From: Stereum hirsutum FP-91666 SS1
Lineage: Eukaryota > Basidiomycota > Agaricomycetes > Russulales > Stereaceae
Length of the DNA: 64,000 bases
Reading direction: 5' to 3'
Assembly: GCF_000264905.1 (NCBI RefSeq)
Contig: NW_006763144.1
Span: forward strand, 997,648 to 1,061,647
Shown piece by piece: positions 46,603 through 58,972 of the stretch (its first letter is position 1; each line of letters starts with the position of its first letter). The notes below the pieces were generated by a model. That model saw only the letters and a program-made list of their open reading frames with translations, did no database searches and was not told the DNA's origin. The translations under genes and the position numbers were made by a program.

Positions 46603-47805
46603 ATGGTCAAAGTTGCTCCAGCAGGTTGTGCAGGAGGTTTCGGTCATAATATACTTGACGCGTTCGTTCCTTTCACCCTTCTCTAATGCCTCATTATCAT
46701 TCGTCCTATGTTTTTTTTGCTGACGCTGGCTCCATCCTCCTGAATGACAGAGTGATTGCCGCGGACAGACATTCCATAATACTCCTCTCCCGCACCCCAA
46801 AACCCGACCTCACTGCCCAAGGCATCGACGTTCGTCCCGTCGGGTCTTACACCGACCACGCCCTCCTCGTCTCAGCTCTTCAAGGCGTGCACACGGTGAT
46901 TTCGTGCATTACCAGCTCTGACGATGGGTTCGAAAAGGCGCAGATTAATTTATTGGACGCGGCGAAGGAAGCTGGTTGTAAGAGGTTTGCACCGTCGGAA
47001 TTTGCTATGAAGGTGAGTCTAATGCTTGTGGTTGGGCTCATGACACCGAATCTGATATATGCTGTCGTTGGTATCTTATAGATAAATGACGGTGGTATTG
47101 AGCTGTATAAGCCCAAGATAAAGGTATGGGAGGCATGTGAGGCTTCCGGGTTGGAGTATACTCGTTTCGCGTGTGGGTTAGTATCTTCCTCATCGCTCTC
47201 CCACTTCACCCCAGCGCAGAATATCTGATAGTCTTGCCGCGCACTGATACTTCCAGCATCTTCATGAATACCATGGTCGCTGGTACACCTCACAACGAAA
47301 CTGAAGCCCTCTCTGGCCTTCGTCCTTGGCAATTTGTCATCAATATCCGTGCCGGAACCGCAGACATTCCCGGCTCCCGCGATAGTCCTCCCAGGGTCAC
47401 CTATATCTCGGCTCAAGACTGCGGGAGGTTCGTCGCTGCTGCTCTTGATATACAGGAGAAATGGTGGTCTGAGATGGGCCATATGGTTGGAGAGACGACG
47501 ACGTATGAGGATATAGTCGAGTCAGCGGAGAGGATTACGGGGCGGACGTTTTTGAGGAGGTATGTTGGGAGGAACGAATTGGAGGTGCTGGCGAAGGATC
47601 ACAGCAAGAGGTTTTATAATAAGGTCAGTCCCAATGCCGAACTATCATATCAAGGTTCTGAGGTGGTAGGCTTACAGTGGACTTTTCCTTTCTCTTTACT
47701 GCGCAGGTTCGACTGGCGATCGTGGATGGGAAGGCGGACATCGAGCCGATGTTGAACGGACTTTGCCCTCACATCAAGCCAGATAGTGTGGAACAGTATC
47801 TATGA
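46603..47805 (+). CDS. NmrA-like / isoflavone-reductase-type NAD(P)-binding protein
   Basis: Short-chain dehydrogenase-like protein with an atypical SDR fold. The start MVKVAPAGCAGGFGHNILDA contains the glycine-rich dinucleotide-binding loop (G-x2-G-x-G form). Later blocks are SIILLSRTPKPDL, VHTVISCITS, FEKAQINLLDAAKEAGCKRF, PSEFAMK, then EACEASGLEYTRFACGIFMN and PPRVTYISAQDCGRFVAAAL. These follow the order in NmrA and phenylcoumaran-benzylic-ether-reductase relatives. The C-terminal part holds TTYEDIVESAERITGRTF and ends HIKPDSVEQYL. Six exons with short introns remain in frame. NmrA-like proteins either sense the NAD(P) redox state or reduce small phenolic molecules; the substrate is unknown here. 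It lies between two BTB paralogues, all three on the plus strand. Confidence 0.86.
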
Positions 47806-48355
47806 AGATATTGGCAGGGTGTCGAGTCACCTGAGCCGGCGTGGGCGGAAGATTATATCGTGGCTGTTTGAGAGAGGACTACTCATTGAATGTCAGCATG
47901 ATGTGGCGTGCTGGCCGGTTTGTCATGTAGTGGCGAATATTTCGCTTGTGGACTATGGAAGAATGCCCCCTGGATGCATGGAGTACGATATTATCCGGAG
48001 GTTATGCGTAATTCGTCGAGTGTCCTTGGTACTTGGCCGACTATCGATGTTGCTTGATCGCGACGCGTTCCGGACGTGTTCGCCGTGGCATGGTTAAACG
48101 CGGTCACATGATTTGGCTGTAATCATTTCTCGCGCGCTTTCTCTTCCAGTTCCGCCTGTGGCGGATGTACGGATGTCTCAGCTTTTCAGTGACATGATGC
48201 CACCTATTTGGCATCGCGGGGAGTTTCGTGTTCTCAGAGACATACCCCCAACTTGGCACTAGCACAATTTCCTTGCAACGCCTCCGGTTCGTACATGAAT
48301 CATCCACCGAGGAAGCAGTCACTTCAAAGCAGTTCGCTTATTAAAAATTCTGTAG
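47806..48355. other. intergenic between the NmrA-like gene and BTB 2
   Basis: No gene supported. A plus frame at 47786-48097 overlaps the NmrA-like stop codon in another frame and shows no features. An A/T-rich run (ttattaaaaattc) lies just before the BTB 2 start. Confidence 0.45.
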
Positions 48356-49469
48356 ATGACCTCTACTGCCACCTCCTCTCAGACGTCAGGGCCCGCCATA
48401 GATGTCGACGGCGCGGACGTCGTCATCAAATCCAATGACGACGCCGAATTTCGCGTGCAGAGAACCGCACTGGCACTGTTCTCACCTGTCTTCGCCGATA
48501 TACTATCCCTCCCCCAACCTGAAGGCTCTCACTACAGTCTTCCTGTTGTCCCCGTCTCAGAAAACCGTGAATTGTTCTTGATCTTCGTCAGGTGCGTCGC
48601 ATCGCGTTGTAAGTCGTTAGAAGATATCGTTCTGACGAGCCACGACACAAATTCCTCAGTCTCTGCTACCGGCTTCCACTCCCCAGTCTGTCCTTGGCTC
48701 GACTGGAGAACGCTCTTCAGACATTGGACAAATACGGCGTCGTGCGAGTTCCTGTCGAGATCACCCACCAGCTAACGAAGCACATCAACGAAGACCCTGT
48801 TCGCACTTGCGCCGTCGCCTGCCGATACTCTCTGTACGATATCGCCAATCAAGCGGCCAAGGCCACCCGTCGAGACCTTGCTTCGAAAACCAGCAGCCTC
48901 CCACCCGATTATCTCAATCTCATGGGCCTCGAACACTACCAGAAACTTATACACTATCGCCTCCAGGCCAGCGAGACAGCAGCGCTCGTCATCCAACAAT
49001 TCCCGACAAACAACGACGTGGATTTCATTAACGACAGTGACTTTGAAGTTTATGTCCCTGGCACAAGGAATAACGACGACGCTTGCACATGCCCGTGTAT
49101 ACGTTGGGGATTCGGCAATGACAGGTCGTCAGACGTTCCCCTCTATATAACGCCTTGGCTCGAGACGCTGAAGAGGGCGTGCTTGGCTGCGGTGCAGGAG
49201 AGACCTGATTGGGAGACAGTCTCTGCGAACAGTGCATTAGCTATGGAAGCGGTGAAGCCAGTTATGCGCTCAAGCTGCTCCGTCTGTGCGCGCGAGGTGC
49301 TTGAGTGCCATAAAACCCTGGCTTATATGGGCACAAGAGTGAAACAATCGCTGGAAGAGGTCAGTTCGTCGGTCTCCTCCCCTTCTTACACCACAGACGA
49401 GGAGCCACACTAACGAACTTGAACTGTCTATAGATACCTTTGCCATTCCAAGCTGGGTCTGAGAAATGA
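48356..49469 (+). CDS. BTB/POZ domain protein 2
   Basis: Three exons (48356-48591, 48660-49359, 49434-49469) give 323 residues. It is a clear paralogue of the gene at 44559: DVVIKSNDDAEFRVQRTALA, LFSPVFADILSLPQP, IFVSLCYRLP, LARLENALQTLDKYGVVRVP, RTCAVACRYSLYDIANQAAK, LMGLEHYQKLIHYRLQASE, TCPCIRWGFG, SCSVCAREVLECHK, and the end IPLPFQAGSEK. Exon structure and phases match the paralogue, but this last intron is 74 nt and contains a stop. The second C-x-C pair and the late C-x2-C are kept in both, which suggests a conserved metal-binding or disulfide role; that is inference. Confidence 0.88.
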
Positions 49470-50044
49470 CGAAATGGCGATCTCCCTAGGATTTATTGAA
49501 TATGTATTTCTCGCTCTATTGCGCGTTGCATTTTCTACGATCATTATATGTTCGTTTCTGTAAGACTCCCGGACCGCTGTAACTAGCACACATCACGTAT
49601 GCTGTATTTCCTAGCTGTCCGTCACCGCTCCTTTTTCGACTTGTTCATGCGTGCCTGCAAGCACAACTAGTTTTCCTTAGGAGCGTTCGAGCATTTGTTT
49701 AGGTTCGAATGTAGGATTCCCAAATGTCGCGCTATTATGCTCATCTCCTGGTGATTATACATAAAATTCGCCTCTAGACAGTGGTCCATGTGCGATCTCA
49801 GCGTGCTCTGGCGAAACCGCGGTGCGACCATCCGCTGTCCCGGCGGAGCGAACATCATCGTCGACAACGCCTCTCAGTCCTCTCGATCTGGTGCCCGTGG
49901 TCCAATCTGTACAGATGTCCGTATTCATTGTTTGAGCGCTGATTGACAGACCAGAACCAGACGGAAAAATAAAATGAGAGACGAAGAAAATAACTATCCC
50001 ACAAAACAAGACATCATAACCGTTACATTCAAATCTCGACAATT
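49470..50044. other. convergent intergenic region
   Basis: Shared 3' region of BTB 2 and the eIF5-mimic gene. Overlapping minus frames (49667-49867, 49755-50042) lie beyond the stop of the eIF5-mimic gene and have no features. Confidence 0.45.
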
Positions 50045-51889
50045 CTACGCTTCCTCCTCGTCGCTCTCCTCTTCCTGCTCTTGGAGGAACTGTCGCACCA
50101 AAACGCAGTCAGTCTCGGATCCCCAGGGTGAAGTACGCGGCAAGGGGAGGAAGGGGGACAATGGTAGGAAGAAAGACATACCTTGACGAGCGTCTCGGTG
50201 CTCTTGAGGAAATGCTGCCTGCCCTGCGGCTTCGAGCCCTTCTGGTGCCAGTAAATGATGGCTTGGTCTGAAATACAGTCTTTGTTATACAACACCTGGA
50301 GATGTAAGGGTAAATATCAGTCGGTCATCGAAGGTAGAGCCACTCCAGGCGACGAACTTACCTTGAGAATCTGCGGGAACGCCTTCATGATGCGCGTATC
50401 TTCGTAACAATACACTTGCACGCTGTTGATCAGCGACACCTCCGTCTTGGGACCGTTGCAGAACGGCTCGAGAATCGGAGCATATTTCTACACGTCGCGT
50501 TCAAACCATGGTCAAAAAAGATAGTTCGCGAGTACTGGGAGGTGGGCTGAAAAGACGTACGGTAACTTCACGGAGGGCCAAGCCTTCGATCTGGTCTGCG
50601 CGGGCGCTCCAGTCGACGGCAGACATGAGTCCTTGCCAGAGGCAGGCGATGACTTCAGACTCGGCGAGAGGCCTCTCCTCGACCGTGGTCTTCACCGCGT
50701 TGACGATCTGTCCAACCAGAAGTGAAAGATTAGTCCACCGTCTCCTACGATTCGACCACCAGAAGGAAACGAAAACCGAACCCGTGAAGGCCGTATTGAA
50801 ATGGGACGTACGTTGTCCGGCGTATCCTCGTGATCAAGCATATCATGCACGATCTTAGTGATCTCCTCCTTGATGAGCGCGTTCTGCCTCTTGGTCCACC
50901 ACTCCGCGACTTGCGGGATCTGTTCCTTGCGGAAGAATTCTTCGAGACTCTTGTTGTCCCGCTTGTTGGGCGGGAAGAAGAGAGACAGATCTTTGATGTT
51001 GGCTTTCTTGAGGGCGGTGGACAGGTGCTCCATGGACGCCTCGGCGAGGTAGGCGCGGAAGATCTGCGCAAGGACGAAGATGGCGTGGTCTGTAGATCCG
51101 AAGTGGTGAGGTGCGTTAGTATCGTATGTGGGAGAAGGCAGAAATTGGGAGAAGAAATGGAGGGAGACGAACCATTCTTGACGAGGTGCTCCCTTGTCAA
51201 GCTCAAGAGGCAGGATGCATTGGCTAGGTTCTGGGCGATGAGGAGGCCCGTGCACATGGCGAACTTTGTCGTTTGAATCTGATCCCATTTGTTCACGTAT
51301 TGCAAGAGGGTAGGGAGTACCGAAGTCTCCAATGGCTTTTGAAGGTATTTGTACCTGTCAAACCGCCAACCCAAAGAAAACAAGTCAAATGTGGTGAGCA
51401 AACGGAGGGAGAAGAAGATGGAGTACGGGGCGACTTTGTTCGCGTGTTATTGCGTACCTCCTGATGAGCTTATTGAAGACCTCAACATACTTCCTGATGT
51501 CATCTAACTCGGGCGGTTCCTTTGCCTGGAAGACGGAGAATGGGGAACTGGGGCCTTCCTCGTCGAGGTACTGGCCACCTGGCTGGAGGAGGCCGCCCAC
51601 GATGAGGATGTCGAAAAGTGCGTCTGCATATTTGAGGAATTCAAGAGTGGAGCCTGCTTGGACTAGTTTGCTGGTGACAACTTCAAAGTCGCCAGGGGGG
51701 ACTGCTTCGAGATGTTTATAGAGCTGGTCTCTGAAGACTATGAACACGGAGTCAGAGAATTGGAAAACGAGTCGCAAACAGAAACGTACTTGTGGGTTCG
51801 TGCTTTGCATGCGCCTTTACGGCGCCCTTTCTAGCTTTGATGCGTACGCCCTGGAGCGAAGGCTTGGCTGCTGTTTGTTGCTGAGACAT
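50045..51889 (-). CDS. eIF5-mimic protein (BZW / 5MP family) with W2 domain
   Basis: Proteins of this family copy the C-terminal HEAT-type W2 domain of eIF5, bind eIF2 and eIF3, and adjust start-codon choice. The ATG at 51889 gives MSQQQTAAKPSLQGVRIKAR. Blocks follow in order: FRDQLYKHLEAVPPGDFEVV, LEFLKYADALFDILIVGG, QYLDEEGPSSPFSVFQAKEP, FNKLIRRYKYLQKPLE, then DHAIFVLAQIFRAYLAEASM, LSLFFPPNKRDNKSLEEFFR and EWWTKRQNALIKEEI. The W2 region is VERPLAESEVIACLWQGLMS-like, ending in the aromatic and acidic box (IYWHQKGSKPQGRQHFLKST … FLQEQEESDEEEA). About seven exons fit. Total length is near 415 residues, as in animal homologues. It is divergent from the small gene at 52047, with 157 bp between start codons. 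Confidence 0.9.
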
Positions 51890-52046
51890 CCACTGGAGAA
51901 AAAAAACGATGAGGAAGACGGCAACAGCAGATTCTGTCGGCCACTGAAGAGACGACCCCGCCTAATCCGGGCCACGCCCGGGCCACCTCCAAAACAGCCC
52001 ATCGATTGCCCCTTTCGTCCCCAGATCTCACACAAGTCTCTCATCC

Positions 52047-52703
52047 ATGGGTACGCCGTTTCAGATATACAATCATTGACGCCTTGCAATCGTCCTCAAC
52101 GATTGTGCATATATAGCATCCGAAGAACAGCTCAACTTTAACGAAGCGCACAAGCCTCACGCCAACGCCATCGAGGCGTTCACCGTCGTCGAGTCCCAGC
52201 TCAAGGCTGCCATCCACAAGTCCCGACACGACTGGGACAAGCATGAGCCCAAGATGTGGGCTCGCGCGGCCGGTGTCTCTGACCACGATCTCACTGCGTT
52301 CGAATTTGAGCGTGACCTCGTCGCCGTGAGGAGCGCGTCGACGTCCTATGGGACCATCATCCTAGGCAAGCTCAGGATCCCCGCGATCAACGATGAGCTC
52401 GGGGAGGGCTTCGTTCATGTTCGGTGCGTGGATTTGTTTTTGTCGAACACGACCAGGTGTGCTGAAACATAACTGTCGTACTTGTGATATCTATAGCATT
52501 CACGACCCGCCCAACCGGGTACGTCCATATATCTACGCCACTTACATGTCCTGTGTTAAATATCCTGCAATTTATAGGGAACCGAGGACGTCAAGTTCCA
52601 CTCCCTCTTTACCGACGAGCACAGGGATGACCCCGAGGCCCCACCCACCTCTTGGAACGCCGTCCAGACCGCGGATACCCCTCTCGAGTTCTTCAACGAG
52701 TAA
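52047..52703 (+). CDS. small conserved protein of unknown function, first coding exon 4 nt
   Basis: The frame closes only if the first coding exon is ATGG (52047-52050), joined to the exon starting at 52117, giving MASEEQLNFNEAHKPHANAI. Then come VESQLKAAIHKSRHDWDKHE, WARAAGVSDHDLTAFEFERD, STSYGTIILGKLRIPAIND, EGFVHVR|IHDPPNR|GTEDVKF and HSLFTDEHRDDPEAPPTSWN, ending TPLEFFNE with TAA at 52701-52703. Introns lie at 52051-52116, about 52423-52497 and about 52519-52578. The predicted protein is about 145 residues, soluble and helical at the start, with no signal peptide. I do not recognise a named domain. Read-through of the first intron hits a stop, so splicing of the 4-nt exon is essential. 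It shares a short divergent promoter with the eIF5-mimic gene. Confidence 0.72.
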
Positions 52704-55700
52704 ATCTCGAACAGCAGAAACCATGCTCATACAAATGGCATCGGAAACGCCTGTAGACTCTCGACAGTCGCCAGGCTCTGTATATTTCGAAGATGGCGGA
52801 AGGACAACGGAGTGTGTAGGAGTCAGGATGCGAGCATGAAGATATCTTTTGACGATGTATAAATGGACTAACAATGAGAAGTGAATGGCATGTACCAATT
52901 GTGTTGGATCTTTGTCTTGCAACAACATCAAACTATCCGCCTTTGGGACCACAAGTCACTCCGCAGGAAACACCGTTCGATGACGGACAACTTCCAATGG
53001 ACAAAGAACCCAGGTGGCGTATCAGGATCAAGGCGGTAACGATCATATGTGCTCTCCAACGTTCGTCCTTCTCATTCGAACCATCTTTCAGACGTGAAGG
53101 CTGACGAGTACTTTTGGTGGCGTACAGCCCGAATGGATCTATACCGATATGCCCATCTTGTTCATAACTCCAGAGGTCATCCAGCCGCTGCATCTCCAAG
53201 TGGCAGAGATTTACAGGATAAGCAGGCTTTGTATCTGCTTCTGGGGTAGATGAGCGATGGACGAGAACCTATCGCCTTTGAGAAGCAACGCCGAAAAACA
53301 AACCTCTAGTTTTACAGTTCAGTGGCTGTCAAGGCAGACACACGGACGACGTACAACCGTATGTGGCACCCACGAACTTGGTTCGAAACAACACCAGCTA
53401 ACGTCACCATCAATCATCTCGAAGAAGATCCATGGTTAAGAAATACATACAGTCTCTGGGTGGCGCACAGTACAAATCATAGCATCAACAACGTCGATAT
53501 CTCGGAGTCTCGGTGGCGCCACCGTGATATCTGCTCCTTGCCTGTGCTGTACCTGTATTATTATTATAGGACCTTCGTTCCCCCCAACAGCTCCGCAGAA
53601 CCTCTGCGAGCTTCGAATGATTAATGGCGGACGACTCTCAATCAGTCTCACTTACGTCCATCGTCCATAAAAAGCTTCGGACATCTCCTCACATCGCATT
53701 GACAACTGTAGGTCCATATGAATACTGAAAACACGTGTATACATAGCTCACAACACTTTTCATCACTCAAGCACGGATTCAGAATCACGGAGATCTTTCA
53801 GGCCCCGCTGTTCATCTTACATAGGACCAACAGCAAAATATCCTCACGCACATGGTAGGGAAAGTGTCAATACCAGTACATCGATTACCTCCAACAGCCT
53901 CCAACGTTCATCTCTTCCCGAACTCGCCATAGACGGTGACACTCGCGATACACATACATGTATCTCCCAGGAACTAGAGCTTCCTGCGTGGTCCAACAGC
54001 TGTCGCACCATATCCGAATCATTCATCTTCATGCTATCCTCGTCAAAGCCATCACCGCACTCACCGCACGACGAACAAAACGAGCATACCACGAGAAACC
54101 TACGCCCTCAACGGTAGTAGTGGTGGAGTCAGAGCGGCGGCCTTAAATAAGCTCCCCGGATCCTCGCATCGCTCTGCTATTCCTGACTCAAAGTCCACTC
54201 TTGGGAGATCAGATGACATGTTTCATTCGGTCACGAACATGGACAGTAAGGGACCTGCAAAGATCTACTTGATGTTGACAGACATATCCTACTGTCGGCA
54301 GTACATACACCACCTCGCGCTATCTGTGCTGTGATAGATAGATACGTGAAGCAGACTTCGTATCGATACGAGGACGTCGACATCCCATCCCGTGGTTTTC
54401 CGACTCCCACCAGACAGTTATCTCGTTGCGACACACTTGCCAACACGTCCCATATTCGTCTTGAGTCGCTGGCCCGATATCCTAGAGTGGAGAACACGAT
54501 CGAGAAGGCGGCCTTGAGCGTGGGCACTGAAACCCCAAGTAATCGTCCGGGTTCGTTCCGCAAATCATAGAGTATTGGGTAGCCATCGCTCGTTAGTTGT
54601 GGACAAAGAGTATGCATTGCCCCGGTGCCAACAACTTATCCTAAACCAAGTCTAAGAAGGAAACTTGAGGGCCGAGGAGAAAAGGCTATGCAACGGAGAT
54701 TTCCTGCTCTTCGTAACTACCTTGATACCTTGATAGCGTCCTATACACGGCCGGGCGTGGCATGATGAGACATATGACTCGACACGACTTCGGTCCCCTG
54801 CTATCCAGCGCAAATTCGATAACTTTAAACCCTGTGATGAACTGATGCAGCCTCGGTCTTTGTATCGTCACTATCGTCACTTGAACACGATTGCGCCCAC
54901 GGTGAGGCCTTGAGGTGAGGAAGGAACGACCACTGCCTCAAGGTTCAAACGTTCTTTGTGGGTGATAGGTCATGGTCATGATATGTATGGAATCCGATAT
55001 GCGCCAGGACCCATATGTTATGGTCATATGTCTTTGCGAGCTCGAGGGGTTGAGTACCGTGTTACCGAGTGAGGACGAAGTTGGATAACAAAGTTGCGTC
55101 ATGGGCGTTGGGCGATGGGCGTTAAACATTCGTTTTTGGCCACTGGCAGTCCGGAAGAGAGGGTGAGATAGAGCGATATGGTATGGCATGGAATGGGTAT
55201 GGTACGGTGAACGTAGCTTAACTAAGTCGTGTCCCGGCCGTCGTCAGATTCGCTTTGAATTCGATATGCTGCAGCTGGACCTCCTCCTCGCCTGCAAGCC
55301 CACCTCTACCTAAAAAGGACTCAAACAGATATCAGCACCGAAACTATCACGCATACGATAGGGGCGAGTATTTCAAAGGTATATGGAATGAATGTTTGGC
55401 GGTACCGGTGTTAGAGACCGCCACGAAAGGACCATTCGCCGTAACTGCTGCCCTTCCCGCCAGTGCCAGTGCCAGCAGCCTTCAATTCGAATTCGAAAAC
55501 AAAAAGACACGGGTCCGGTCGATATTGAATATTTGATATCCCATCGTCGTTACCGTCTTGCATCTGAATCTAAAGTCTGACTCGTGTGCGAAACTGGACG
55601 GAGAATGCGATGCCGACTGCAGTCACCAGTGAATAAAAGTTGCCGGTGGATTGACGACGCCGTCCGTCACGCATCAAGTACTGGCATATAATCGCGCCCT

Positions 55701-57089
55701 TCTCGGCGTTGGTGTCCAACCGTTACGACGAGTACGGTACCGACGGTAGTAGGTGGTATGATTGTAGACGCGGTGGCCACGGAGGACCCGTGGATCCTAG
55801 TCACAACCGTGTAGCGCCTGATACATGCATATGATGATGGCGGCGAGCGGCGATTCCGACTCGCGATGCTATTCAGCGGTTCAGCGGTTCGGAACACATT
55901 GTTTGTTGAACGTTGACTTCGACTCCGACGGCGAATGCGTAGGACTTCCGTCGCGGTGGCAATGAAAGAATAATAATGTCAATATCAACAGACCATTGGA
56001 CACGAGAGACAGGGAGACCAAGACAGAGTTAGGAAAAAGACGAATATATACACAAATCAGTGTGGAGAAAAAAGGAGGACGAGAGAGAGGAGGATGGACA
56101 TAGTGGAAAAACGAGAAAAATGCAAGGCAGAAAAAAAGGAGAGAATGAAAGGGAGAAGATGAGAGAAGGATTGCATGTGGCATACTTGTAGCTTTGGTTC
56201 CCCAGCCTCCCTGGACCATCCGAATGCTTGTATGCGTACGAGTATCGTGATTCGCGTTTGTCTGATGTCGTCCGTCGAACGAACGGACGGACGAGGAGGT
56301 CGACCCAGCTCGGATGCGAACAACGAACGACGGCCCACCGCAACTCAAGCTCAAGCTCACATAGCCTGCGCGCCGAAGATACGTTGGACTGTCTGGCTGG
56401 CGATCCCAAATGTCGACGGACGAACAGCGGGCGGACGCACAGAAACGTAGACAGGGAAAAAGAGGAATGGAACTGATCGCAGTAACGAACTACTGCTAGA
56501 GTAGACAAAAAAACCCCAAGGACCTCTCCACTCTCGCGTACAGCGACCGGCATTTTCGTCGACGGCACAACAATAAACAGCACGGATGACGACTGGCAAG
56601 GCATATTGACCGAGATCGGAAGTTTGGAACGAAGGGGGGACTGAACTACCCACGGGGAAAGATATATCTTGGGTTTTGAGAGTAAGAGAGAGATATGAGC
56701 AAAAGGTAAGAAGAAGTAAAAAGAAAGAAAAGGAAAAGGAAGTTCGACGAGGTCTAATATGTACAGAGGATGAAACGCAAGAAATTCAAACCTGGTGTTT
56801 AGTACACGAGACGGCAGTGCGCGAGTGAGTGCACGACACCTCGGATGAAGATTCGCAAGAAACGAAAGAAAAGAAAAAAGAAGAGGCATGATAAAATAAG
56901 GATGCATGAGAGAGATATAAGAAACACAGGACAGAGAGATGAGAGAAAAGGACACGAAGAAGGAATTTGTCCAGTCGCTGCACGAACCGTATCCAGTCAT
57001 GTATGGGAACGAAACACCAACAGTGAGGGAAAGGAAATCACGAAAACACCTGTCCCGTACCATTCAACCGGCAGCGAAAGATGATAGCG
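52704..57089. other. gene-poor stretch between the small conserved gene and the cyclin gene
   Basis: About 4.4 kb with no gene I can support. Frames of 60-128 residues on both strands (for example 53436-53651, 54231-54617, 55255-55536) lack domains and consistent coding bias. From about 55,930 to 57,060 the plus strand is strongly purine-rich (runs such as aaaaaaggaggacgagagag). This removes stops from the minus strand and yields a 344-residue frame, judged spurious and probably the long 3' region of the cyclin transcript. No tRNA or repeat array was recognised. Confidence 0.5.
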
Positions 57090-58972
57090 CTACCACCGAC
57101 CGCTCCACTCCCATCCCGCGTCGAATGCCATCCCAGGAGCGTTCACGTTCGAGCCCGAAGTAGTAGGCACGTTGCCCATGTTCGGTATGACGAATGTAGT
57201 GGCCTTCGGCGTCGGATCGGACACGATCGGCGGCGCCGCCATATCGCAGTCCATTTGAACCCCGAACGGCATGGGTGGCGACGATGGCGAATCCACGGCG
57301 CCGGCAATCTGGATGGTCCTTTCGTCCTCGGAAGGGAGGGTTTCTAGGGAGGATTCGCTGTCGGTCGACGAGGGCGAGGCGTAGAGTTGTGGCGTGGCGG
57401 GAGGCGTTCCGTCTGACAGGATCGACATGCCACGCGCGGGAAGCCGAGCGGAGTCGCCCACGCAAGACGTGGAAGACGTCGAGGCCATTGGTGGAAAACC
57501 TGACATCAGAGCAGGCCCAGAGAAGCCAAAAGGCTGCTGAGGGACCAATGGCGCAAAGACATTTGCTGGGACAGTGCTCGTGCGGCGAAGGGTCGACGGT
57601 CCTGGCATAGAGAAGTTCTCAGGCGCAGACATGAAAGACCCACTGGAGCTCGCAACCAGGCCGCTTTCGCTAGCAGAGCGAGAGACCGGGGAGCGAGCCT
57701 TGCTCGCAGGGAGCTTACCAACCCAGAGGCGCCATTCCAGGGCTTCACCAAGGGCCCGCTCGCATCTGCCAATCTCGCGGGGCGGCAGCCCCGCAAGCTT
57801 AGCCCAAGCACGGTTCGAATAACACTTGTCCTGCATAAACTTCGAAGCGAGGATTAATGCGGCAAGGAAAGCGCGGCGAGGGCAGAGAAGCGGCGAGGGG
57901 AGGGGGGGAAGGGGTGTCAGGTTTTCGGACTTGGGCTTCTTGGGAGGATAGATGGAAACCGGGCACTGCGTCGACGGTTCGCTCGGCGTTGCGAACGGGA
58001 TGGCTACGAAGTCCGGTATGCGAATGGTTGCGGCACTGGAGTCGATGTAATCCGGGTTGACGAAGCAGGAAGGATCCATAAGGTCGAGCGGGACCTCACC
58101 GCCGACCGAGGACTGATCGAGTTTCTCGATCGAGATGACTCGTTCGCTCTGGTCGGCCTCGCCTCGTGTTCCGTGGCCCTGCCTCTCCTGGCGAACGTAG
58201 TCCGGCACCTTATGACGGATGGCTTCTAGATAACAAAGAGCGGTCTGAAGGACGCCCGACGAGGTCCGCGATCGACGCAGAACCTCGTGGACGAAAGACT
58301 TCAGGGGCGCGGCGTTGTTTCGAGCGGGGTCGTCGAAGATGGCGGTGGTGGTACGTTCTAAGGGGGCGGGCCGTACGGAAGGTATTGAGACGGGGAATGC
58401 GACGGGCGTTGGGTGTGTCGGTGTGGTTGGCGAGGGGAGTTGGGTGTATCGGGAGGTGAAGGCGTGTTGTATGTTCTGTGCATTGTGGAGATGAGGTGGT
58501 GTGGGTGTGGCGAGATGGACGGGATTGTTCGCGAGTGATGTGATAACGGCTTGTCGAGAAGAGGTGGAGAAGACAGCAGGGATGTCGTTTGGGTTCCATA
58601 TTTCGCTGAGAGACTTCACGGCGTGGTCTGGGGGTGCTCGTTCAGGCGGGAGGGGAGGGTGGTGAGCACATAAATAATGAACGCACCGACTAGACCGTTT
58701 ACATATCTGACTTTGTGGGCCTCGCGAACGAAACCTTCCTTGAGGGGGTGTGCGAGAGTTGCGGATTGTTTAAGAGCAGAACGGGTGGGGTCGTGGATGG
58801 GGCGAGTTTCGAGAGAGATTGGTGTTGGTACAGATGTTTGGGGGGTATTAAGATAAGAGCTCGAGGGCGACCGCGAGGAGGTGGACGGGAGAGATGAGTA
58901 CGGCTGCCAGCGGGGGCGGGCGCGGGACGCGCCGGTGCCCCGGTGAGGAAGCGCATGAGGGATTGCGTGCAT
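57090..58972 (-). CDS. Pho85-type (PCL/PHO80-like) cyclin
   Basis: Regulatory subunit for a Pho85-type cyclin-dependent kinase. The ATG at 58972 starts a Ser/Pro/Arg-rich leader of about 70 residues. The first cyclin helix spans the single intron: VRYVNGLV|DHAVKSLSEIWNPNDIPAVF. An insert follows, then LKSFVHEVLRRSRTSSGVLQ, TALCYLEAIRHKVPDYV, a second insert with IPDFVAIPFA, then the cyclin-box core RRAFLAALILASKFMQDKCY, SNRAWAKLAGLPPREIGRCE and RALGEALEWRLWVGK. The C-terminal ~200 residues are Ser/Pro/Thr-rich with possible kinase sites, ending FDAGWEWSGRW. Pcl cyclins control phosphate, amino-acid and glycogen responses or polarity in yeasts; which of these applies here is unknown. Large inserts within the box are common in basidiomycetes. 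The gene stands alone, with about 5 kb of open upstream sequence. Confidence 0.88.

Noticed and set aside
56029..57063. 344-residue minus-strand open frame downstream of the cyclin gene
   Set aside because: It lies in purine-rich plus-strand sequence, which lacks stops on the other strand by composition alone. The product is Ser/Phe/Leu low-complexity with no domain.
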